64,000 nucleotides of DNA. Origin: Gnetum montanum. Taxonomy: Eukaryota; Streptophyta; Gnetopsida; Gnetales; Gnetaceae. The stretch is taken from positions 322,057-386,056 of the forward strand of contig MNCI01002706.1 of NCBI GenBank assembly GCA_015680685.1, given 5' to 3'. This document shows positions 56,495 through 64,000 of the stretch, one piece after another. The position numbers and the translations under genes were made by a program. Under the pieces are notes generated by a model that made no database searches, was not told where the DNA came from, and saw only the letters and a program-made list of their open reading frames with translations. Every line of letters starts with the position of its first letter. Position 1 is the stretch's first letter.

Positions 56495-57289
56495 AGGGAA
56501 TAATAATCAAAATAAAATTCCTTGGGAGAGGTTAAAATTTCGTGCAGCGCAGACAACTCAATACAAAGACAAGGGAGAGGAAAATGAAGATTCGTGCAGC
56601 AATTTACAGAAAATTACACAGAAACAGAAGGGGATTTCTCTTCCCTGACTCCACGAAAAAAAAAGCACGTGACAGCTACTTAATTAATAGGACTGCTGGC
56701 TCTGTTATTGGAAAATATGATTGACCGCTTATCAGAGGATTTGTCTTTTTGACGGTCAAACTGCCTCGTCATTTTTGTTGTCCTGAATGGAGGACCTTAT
56801 CTTTGAAACAAATGAAAAAATTTATGACTTTTTGTCTTTTTCTTTTTAAATTGTTAACATTAAAGTTAATGTTTTTTACGCGGGAGATTATAGGTTACTG
56901 GGTCTCCGTACCTATGGGTTGTACTACTAAAGTAGCTTGTGCTAAATGTGAAGCAACTTTTTGATGGGATACTCTTGTAATGGATTACATTTACCTTTTA
57001 TCTAGTCAAAGAGTGTGTTATTAACCAAAAAAATATCAACTATAAAATGCTATTTATTATTGGTTATAACGATGAAAACTTGAAAAGGTATCCAAAATCA
57101 TTAAGCTTTTTTTCTAAACTCTCTTTTTTATATTGATGATATAATGTGCTCTACATATTTTTATTTTAATTATTATTCATGTTTTTCTGTTTGACACCCC
57201 CTTACAATCTCAAGGTACTATATTATTTGTTTTTCTATTCACCTAAGCCTATAGCTAGCAATAGATTAAACAAATTGTAACATCATTTT
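56495..57289. other. Unassigned AT-rich sequence
   Basis: I see no gene, repeat or element signature here. The open frame at 56,749-56,964 has no recognisable features. Confidence 0.45.
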
Positions 57290-57669
57290 TGTGTGATGAA
57301 GGGTTTCATTAAGGGTTTGATGGTAGAGGGTTTCAACAATAAAGATCTTGGTGATTTACCAATAGTCAATTTTTGCCAAACACTTGCAAAGAAGTAGTTG
57401 TTCCTAAGATTTCCTTTTATGATATGGGATTCCAAACTACTCCAAGCTTTTTTTATTGATGCTTACCTTGGAGATGTTGTTCAAAATATTTATCTGCGTA
57501 TTGCTAATAATACAACTCTAGAATTTACTGTTCATGATGAGGTGTATGAATCTATCTTTACTAATCTCACATTGTGATATATTTTGTTCAAATATTGAGT
57601 TATCTACCTTGCCTAAAGCTTCACTTTACAACCGAATGACATGCTGCAAAAGTATAATATTGAAGTTGT

Positions 57670-57715
57670 TCATGCCAAGTACTTCTCCCCTAAAGTTGTT
57701 CATGCCAAGTACTTC
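57670..57715 (+). repeat. Short tandem duplication, 24 bp
   Basis: GTTGTTCATGCCAAGTACTTC occurs twice head to tail (about 57,665 and 57,689), within the LINE relic, giving two copies of VVHAKYFSP. Confidence 0.8.
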
Positions 57716-58937
57716 TCTCCTTTCTTTTTGCTCATTGAATTAGATCATGCTTCCATGGCATACCAGGCCTCAACTATTGGGCCTTTTATACATAAGCATG
57801 TTGTGTTGATTTTTTGCAAGTAGACTTCAAACTTTAATGTTGCTTCTAAAGAATAGTACAAAGTTCCTTATTTTGTTGAGCTTTTTATTCTTCCATTGGT
57901 TCTTCAGGAACCAAACAACAAGTTGTTAGAGTTTCTATACCAATAAAACATATAGAATCTACTTTTACTTCATATGGTTTATGAAGTATATTAAAATAGA
58001 TCTCCTTAACTATAAAAAGGAACTTTGTTGCAAGTAAGTGGGAGGAATCACTTTCAGCTAGTTACATATTACAATCTTCCAATTCTTGTAATTTTTGTCA
58101 TTGCAAAGTACACATGTTTAACATTTGTCATTTCCTTATTTAAGAAAAAAACAAAGAAGGAATCAAAGTACATAAAAAATGGGTTGGAATGGAAAGTAAG
58201 GACAAACTTACAAGTGTCAAAAAAGAGAAGCAAGTAGAATAGTCCACCAACATTTTTACTTTTGCTTCAAAAAATACTAATAAGTCTCCTAGAGATATGC
58301 AAAAAGTTGATAATTCAAGTTCATATTCATTTGTTGGGAAGGTTTGGATGCAGAAAAAAAATATCAATGCATGATCAAATAATCATGTTTAAAAGTAAAC
58401 TATGATTAAAGTAGAAGGTTTTTAGCATATGGTTTCCAAAAGCAACAACACAATGGAGATTAATTTTTCTCAACCTATGCATTATGATAAGACATCACTT
58501 TCACATTGTGATATTTCTACCTCTTCACAACTCAACCTCTTGTAATCAAATCAAGTCCTTATGTTGTTTTAAATTCAAAGATGACCATTGAAGACAATAC
58601 AAAGCTTAATACATCAAATAGAAAAGAAACCTTTTTTTGAACTCAACCATGATTATTTTTCTTAGAATGTTTGAAGTCTAATTGATAGATTTCAAGGTGT
58701 TCATATGGAATTTTTTTTGCCAACAACAATTTAATATTTATTTTATTTTATTACAAGAGTTCAAAATTTCCAATGCCACCATGACTTATGTCACTAATGA
58801 TCTGTTGTTAAATAGTAGCTACATTTCTACAACATATGTTTTTCAAAAAAATGGTGCTTTTATTATCATTCATCATCATTGGATTAGTAAGATGATTCAG
58901 AAAAGATGTGATAATACTAATAGAGCTATTTCGTGCT

Positions 58938-59095
58938 TTTAACAATGAGGTGTTAGCCTAGTGGTATAGGTCTTGGCCTTGTAACTCCAAGTCACAAGTT
59001 TGATTCTACTAGGTAGCATTGAGTTATAAACTTCCATAAACTCTTAGGGTGTACATATTTTTCAATATTTTGGGTTCCAACATCTCCCCCTCCCC
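58938..59095 (+). mobile_element. SINE in the LINE relic
   Basis: AACAATGAGGTGTTAGCCTAGTGG (box A region), then CACAAGTTTGATTCTACTAGG (box B), then GTTATAAACTTCCATAAACTCTTAGG and a CCCCC-rich end. It is the most complete copy of the SINE type also seen at 33,015 and 33,985. Confidence 0.65.
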
Positions 59096-59914
59096 CCACC
59101 ACCAAAAACCCCATTCATGATGGGCCTAGTGCTTCTTTTAGAACATGTAGCATTTATGCTCATAATAATGTTGTAGCTAGAGTTGAATTATAACATGAAC
59201 TTTTAAACATTCTCTCTAAAGTTCCTTAGTGCATGGGTGGAGACTTTAATATGATTAGTCTATAGTTAATAGAATTAGAGATCAAAGATTTCACCTTTCT
59301 TTATCAGAAAAACTTATATGGAATAATTTTATAGAATAGCTGTACCGCCTGAAATCATCGGTCTCCGGCTGGAAGGAAAAACAGAGGCCGCAGGATCGCA
59401 GGACGTGTACAGAAGACCCTGCCTACGCCTGAGGGCGTGCTGGAATGCAGCGGAGGCAGAGTACCTTGGTTGGTCCGCACGCGGATCAGACAAGGATTTC
59501 CCTGCGCGTACGCAAATGCTAATACGCTGGGTTATGCGTAAACGGCGTGCAGGCGTAAACGAAGCAAAAACAGCGTAAAACGTAAACAGATGCAAACGAA
59601 GCGCGAGCGAGGTGTGGGCCAAATTGACGTAAAACTGTAAAAGAAATTACAATGGATGAAACGATGGAATTACAGAGTCAGAGTACAGTGCACTGGTCTA
59701 ACGCAGTTGTGGGAACACAAGGCGGCCGAAAGGCCCTGGCGTACACACAGGTGACTCGGACGGTTTGCAGAGCGGGCGGAGCGTAAGAGACTGGATCCGC
59801 AGCGTGCAGGACTTCTCAGCGTAAGAAGGTTTTCTGCTCTTTTGCGCAGTGTAAATGTTCTCTGGTTTGCTCCGGGATTTTGCAAAACGTCCAGCGGAAG
59901 TGGAAAAATGGGGG

Positions 59915-59921
59915 TTTTATA
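59915..59921 (-). promoter_or_regulatory. TATA box of the Tat LTR
   Basis: TATAAAA within CTGTATAAAACCCCC on the minus strand. Transcription would start around 59,885, leaving about 530 bases of R-U5. Confidence 0.65.
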
Positions 59922-59969
59922 CAGGTTGTTACGCTAGACTCGGGATGGGCGACACGTGGCGCGTTGACC

Positions 59970-60375
59970 GGGTGCATACGCTTTACAAATATACAATGTT
60001 AAAACTGCTGGGCGTATACGCTGGGTGTATACGTTGCATCAGGTCGGCGTACACGCTGGAATGCTTGGCGTGAACTGGGTGATTGAGCGCTGGGCGTATA
60101 CGCTGAAATGCTGGGCGTACACGCCGGAATGCCAGGCATACACGCCGGGCGCATACGCTGAGGGATGCTGGGCGTACACGCCGGGCGCATACGCTGAAGG
60201 GTGCCACTTGCTTCAATTCTTGCTTTTCGGTGTTATCTTCATGTTGTCATTGGAGATCTTGTCGTCGAGCGTGCGCATCTGCAGTGCCGGGCGTATACGC
60301 TCAAGATGCTGGGCGTATACGCTGAAGTAAGTGTTGGGCGTACACGCCGGGCGCATACGCTGTGTGTATACGCTG
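59970..60375. repeat. Array of GCGTATACGC-type palindromes in U3
   Basis: About 15 copies of the core GCGTAYACGC (variants GCGCATACGC, GCATACACGC) lie in about 400 bases, often in the context CTGGGCGTATACGCTGAA. Four copies (60,012, 60,094, 60,291 and 60,312) are the perfect 10-base palindrome. The array lies just upstream of the LTR TATA box. Confidence 0.92.
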
Positions 60376-60493
60376 GCCCCCATATACTTAGTAAAAACTA
60401 AGTATTACGATCATGCAGCCAGCGTCGTTAGTGAGTTTCAGGGTCCTGCTTGGTGTTGTACAAGTATTAAGCTCCGAATTTTGTGGTGTTTCA

Positions 60494-60509
60494 TTGGCCC
60501 CTCTTTGTT
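60494..60509 (-). promoter_or_regulatory. Polypurine tract of the Tat element
   Basis: The minus strand reads CAACAAAGAGGGGCCAA immediately before the LTR start TGAAAC. It would prime second-strand synthesis. Confidence 0.65.
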
Positions 60510-61898
60510 GACGCTTGGAGGAATCGACCCGAGAGGCGTCGACAAAGAAGTGCAAAACACCACAAGCGACTTGATAGAAACATTGTCTGCTGCTACTTGG
60601 ATGAGACGTCATCGTACCGTGTTCAGTAGTACATGGGATCGGGAATGCGGAATTTGTAGCTGATGGGAGGATAGGGATTGGCGACTGCCCAAGGAAGTGT
60701 GTGGACAGGGGATGTTTTGGTATGTGGCATGCTGATCTGTGCCTTAGCCATTGTTGTAGCAGATTCAGAGTACAGGTATGCAGTGTGCGTGCTTTGGCGG
60801 AACAAGGTTCTTGGTGAGTTGTCAAGAGGACCGGTTGGTGAGGCCAAAGTCACGGGAGGATGTGTTACATTCTTTGGGAGAGCAGGGCCCATGTTTAGTG
60901 TTCAAGGGGAACCTGTTGGCGAGGAGCCAAAGCCATGCAACTAGATATTGTTTGAGTGCTTTGGACATGAGTACTTAGTTTTGAGACAACTGTCTTCCCG
61001 CCTGGGGCTTGTACGGGAAGTGGCTTATATGGGAAGTGCCAGAGGTCTCTCTTTGTTTTTTTTTTTTGCAAACTTGGCTTTGCCTGTGTACTCATGTGCA
61101 GGCATTGTGCAGCATGTTGCGACTGTTTTAAAGCAATACGGTGTTTCAAATGTACCGAGTGTGTCAAGGGGATGTCGGGATAAAGTGTTTTGGTGAATGG
61201 ATAGGGGAGCTTTATCAGTGAACGGGGGTGTACTGGTGAACGGTTTGATTCAGTCTTGCCATGTATGCTGCAAACAGTGTCTTATCTTACTGCTCGTGAC
61301 GAAGTGCGATCTTGTACGACACTTCTGGGTGTCATCCTGCAAATACAACGCCAAGGAGACAAGAAAATCGTGAGTGAATAGACGGGCTTAGACTTACATG
61401 GCGGCCGATGGCACAGAGGTGCTGAAGAGCGGCAGATACTGTATGCAGATGAAAGTAGTACTGAAGATGACAGCTGATAGCAAGTGGTGCAATGAGGCGA
61501 GCGATGAATGAGCATGGCGGTGGAGTGAGGTGCCGACTGTGAACTTGCCAGTTTATAGTCTTGGCAGACTATTATGGGTTGGTTTTATGTCATAACCCGT
61601 TGGACATTGCCTGTTTAGCGTCGTGGCGGACGGTACGTTGCCAGTTTTTTAGTCTTAGCGAACTATGAAGAGGCAAGCTAGTTTATAGTCTTGGCGGACT
61701 CTGGTGGTTGTGACGACGACAGTTTACTGTCATGTCGGACGGAGGGTAGTTTATTGTCATTGCGGACACTGTGGTATTAGTTTTAAGTCATAATCCAGGA
61801 CGAGCTATGGTATCAGTTTATAGTCGTGATTCCAGGATTGCTCTGTGGTATCAGTTTATAGTCGTGATTTCAGGACTGGCACGTACTTGAGCTTATGT
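60510..61898 (-). other. 3' untranslated region of the Tat element
   Basis: This is 1.4 kb between the integrase stop and the polypurine tract. Several short open frames on both strands show no recognisable protein. The part nearest integrase (61,550-61,880) consists of degenerate repeats, listed separately. Confidence 0.65.
61550..61880. repeat. Degenerate repeats after integrase (AGTTTATAGTC type)
   Basis: About eight units start with AGTTTATAGTC, AGTTTACTGTC, AGTTTATTGTC or AGTTTTAAGTC and continue with GTGGCGGAC- or GTGATTCCAGGA-like sequence, at spacings of about 30-55 bases. The last two units share TGTGGTATCAGTTTATAGTC. The position between pol and LTR is where Tat/Ogre elements often carry tandem repeats. 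Confidence 0.8.
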
Positions 61899-64000
61899 TC
61901 AGACATAGAACGGTTTTAGGTACAAATGATTTGTCGGATTAGCGAGTTCGTTCCCTTTGATGTCAGCTAACTTGAATGTGCCATTATCGAATGCCTTGAT
62001 GACCATGTAAGGCCCTTCCCAATTGGGTGAGAATTTGCCCGGGTGTTCCTGAGCAGCTTTGAGTACGAGGTCGCCTTCGCGGATTGGGCGCTTGTTAATG
62101 TCATGCCGATGCCGCTGTCGTTGTTGCTTTTGGTACCAGTCGATCTGATTGAGTGTGCGTGCACGTTCTTCTTTGACCGAGTCGAGGTCAATGAGCCTTA
62201 GCTCGTTGTTTTGCTCGTCATCGAGGAGTTCGGAGAGTGTGATCCTTAGCGATGGTACCTGTAATTCCAAAGGTAAAACAACTTCCGACCCATAAACAAG
62301 ACTGTATGGAGTTTTACCTGTTGACGCCCGGTGTGTGGTGCGATATGCCCATAGTGCGTATTTTAGTTGCTCGTGCCATTTCCTTTTGCTTTGGGTTAGC
62401 ATTTTCTTAAGTATTGTTATGATTGTCTTGTTCGTTGCTTCTGCTTGCCCGTTGCTTTGAGGATAGTAAGGGGAAGAAAACGAATGATTAATCCCCAGAC
62501 TGTCGCAAAAGGTTTTTGTTTCGGCGCTACTAAATTGTGGCCCGTTGTCGGTGATGCTTGTCATGGGAATGCCAAAACGGGTTACAATGTTTTCTAGGAT
62601 AAAGTTGCACACGTGTTTAGAAGTTGTCTTTCGAAGGGGAGCTGCTTCTACCCACTTCGTAAAGTATTCTGTCACGGTTATGATGAAACTATGCCCTGCG
62701 GAAGACGAGGGTGTTATCGGGCCGATGAGGTCCAATCCCCACTTCTGAAAAAGCCATGTGATCTGTGCTATGTGCAACGCGGTTGGTGGCACGTGTATTA
62801 AGTTACTATGTTTTTGACAAATGTTACATGTTTTGACTTTGGAGGAGCAGTCGTATTCCATGTGTGGCCAATAATAGCCTAAGCGTCTTATTTTCGTGGC
62901 CATGGCTTTTGGTGCTATGTGTCCTCCACATAGTCCCTCATGTACTTGATCAACAATCGTTTGGGCATCGTCACTACTTACACATGTTAGCAATATGCCT
63001 TCGTAGGATCTACGACATAGTGTGTCCCCTACCAAGGTGTACTGCCTAGAATGTTTTCGCACTGCGTCTTTCTGAGCGTTTGTTAGGTGGCGCGGTGCTT
63101 CGCCATGTAGAAGGTACTATTCTAGGTCATCATACCATTCCACTGCGTGTGTTGAGCTAATAGATGCAATCGGCAATATGTCGGGAATATCGATTATTGG
63201 TTTAGCACAGTTGGTTACAGAGCTTGGTAAGACATGGAACATGTCAGGGGATATGTTTAGCGCTAATGTGGCCAATGCGTCAGCGATGGTGTTATCGTTT
63301 CGAGAGACGTGTTGCACATCAATGTTTTCGAATCGTTTCATTAAATGTTTTGCCAAGTCACAGTATGGTTGCAAATGTTGAGCCTTACACGTGTAGACAT
63401 CCGTGACTTGGTTTACCACCAATTGTGAATCCCCTCTGACTACTAGGCGTGTGATGTCTGAGGCCAGTGCTGCTGTGAATCCTCTAAGGAGACCTTCGTA
63501 CTCTGCTATGTTGTTAGTACAGTGAAAATTGAAGCGATAGGCAAAGGGTCGGATCTCCCCGGAGGGATAAGTGATGATAGCGGCAGCGCTTCCTCCCCGA
63601 GAGGTGGATGCTCCATCGAAGTTTAAAATGGCATCGTAGTCGTCAGGCACCGTGTCTACTGTGCCTATACTTTCATCCAGGAATTCACGCTCTATGGTTG
63701 CTTGGTCATGCATTGGTGATGCGGCCAGTTGATTTGCTATGGCTTGACCTTTGATCGATGATTGTGTTACATAGTATAGGTCAAACTCGGCTATCATGGT
63801 TTTCCATCGAGCTATTCGACTCATTTCGTAAATGTTTCCTGTTATGGCTCGCAGTACATTGTCCTTACAGATTATGTGAACTTGATTACGGAAGGGGTAA
63901 TGTCGCCATTTTCTTAGAGAAAAGACTAAAGCTAAGCATGACCTTTCCACGTCGCTGTACTTCTTTTCATGGGCAACTAAGGCATGGCTCAAATAGTATA
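61899..64000 (-). CDS. Tat-lineage pol 3' part: RNase H, aRNH, integrase
   Basis: This is the C-terminal part of a polyprotein, open to the right edge except for one TAG at 63,119-63,117. From the right: Ty3-type RNase H (KKYSDVERSCLALVFSLRKW, ARWKTMIAEFDLYYV); a spacer; the additional RNase H with all acidic residues visible (NFDGAS, AEYEGL, RGDSQLV, NTIADALA); then integrase with zinc ligands (VHEGLCGGH, CNICQ), catalytic Asp in GLDLIGPI, Asp in ITDNGPQF and Glu in NGQAEATNK, and a C-terminal domain with NWEGPYMVIKAF. RT lies beyond the window. The single stop lies in the linker before integrase, where the family usually has WYxD-xx-YLL. It probably inactivates integrase unless read through. 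Confidence 0.88.

Larger units (their letters stand above)
57290..59349 (+). pseudogene. LINE 5' relic: ORF1-like and endonuclease pieces
   Basis: The plus strand reads in broken frames PKISFYDMGFQTTPSFFIDA, then LRIANNTTLEFTVHDEVYES, then a region near 58,050-58,110 resembling the CCHC part of plant LINE ORF1, a Lys-rich stretch, and finally an endonuclease piece: CMGGDFNMIS at about 59,230 (the GDFN catalytic box), then LIWNNFIE. This is the order ORF1-like protein to APE endonuclease of plant L1 elements. A SINE lies within it at 58,938, and a Tat-lineage LTR cuts it at 59,350. Heavily decayed. Confidence 0.6.
59350..60493 (-). mobile_element. 3' LTR of the Tat-lineage element
   Basis: This 1,144-bp LTR reads on the minus strand from TGAAACACC (60,493) to GATTTCA (59,350), so the ends form TGAAA/TTTCA. 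The left boundary coincides with the end of readable LINE endonuclease sequence; the right boundary touches a polypurine tract. U3 carries the palindrome array at 59,970-60,375 and a TATA box at 59,915-59,921. The second LTR is outside the window, so the ends are not confirmed by comparison. Confidence 0.75.
59350..64000 (-). mobile_element. Tat-lineage Ty3/gypsy element, 3' part, runs off window
   Basis: From the right edge leftwards: RNase H, an additional RNase H domain, integrase, a 1.4-kb 3' untranslated region with repeats, a polypurine tract and the 3' LTR (59,350-60,493). The second, archaeal-like RNase H before integrase is the hallmark of the Tat lineage (Ogre, Retand and relatives). 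CpG-rich sequence and an almost unbroken reading frame indicate a young insertion. It was inserted into the LINE endonuclease relic; the left flank is CCGCC (59,345-59,349). Confidence 0.9.

Noticed and set aside
61040-61075. LTR start of the Tat element at the A-rich tract near 61,050
   Set aside because: The tract is mostly A and the ends would be TGGCA/TACA without inverted match. The site at 60,493 has a better polypurine tract (AAAGAGGGG) and TGAAA/TTTCA ends.
60388-61200. Overlapping open frames on both strands between the Tat LTR and integrase
   Set aside because: They lie in GC-richer non-coding sequence with few stops by composition, and none shows a domain or conserved motif.
61325-61400. 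Small intron (GTAAGT ... TTTGCAG on the minus strand) in the Tat 3' region
   Set aside because: No protein-coding sequence is recognisable on either side, and such motifs are expected by chance.

Overview
This window looks like a seed-plant nuclear genome, perhaps a gymnosperm; the lineage is inferred only from low gene density, a very long intron and the retrotransposon load. It contains one real protein-coding gene, a complete ATG2 (autophagy-related 2) gene on the minus strand, between two blocks of nested retrotransposons.

Bases 1-32,155 are a stack of old Ty3/gypsy elements. A chromovirus-like relic on the minus strand (about 2,371-4,968, resuming at 16,430) was split by an 11.5-kb Athila-like element on the plus strand (4,969-16,424) with a perfect AATGT target duplication. 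To its right lie further members of the same Athila-like family: a plus-strand LTR with the start of gag (16,513-17,910), two minus-strand copies inserted into one another (17,911-23,980 and 23,981 to about 27,020), a plus-strand 3' half with its LTR (about 27,640-32,155), and a solo LTR (29,323-30,145, duplication GTAAA). All four copies that reach their 3' half carry the same third ORF downstream of integrase. It is coiled-coil rich and I do not recognise it. Only one copy keeps any pol. This ORF and the variable palindromic sequence at the start of each LTR are the least explained signals here.

Bases 32,156-36,300 are AT-rich intergenic DNA with tRNA-derived SINE pieces and a perfect 4 x 45-bp tandem repeat. 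ATG2 runs from the ATG at 56,255 down to the stop at 36,661. I can place 13 exons whose junctions all have GT-AG borders and keep frame, giving 1,982 residues. Intron 10 is 8.9 kb and holds a copia relic cut by a 64-bp SINE fragment (12-bp duplication) and a 3.6-kb 5'-truncated LINE (12-bp duplication, poly-A tail) inserted in a SINE.

Upstream of ATG2 lies a decayed LINE ORF1/endonuclease remnant (about 57,290-59,349). It is cut by a younger Tat-lineage Ty3/gypsy element on the minus strand that runs off the right edge: a 1,144-bp LTR with an array of GCGTATACGC palindromes upstream of its TATA box, a polypurine tract, a 3' untranslated region with degenerate repeats, then integrase and two RNase H domains that are open except for one TAG.
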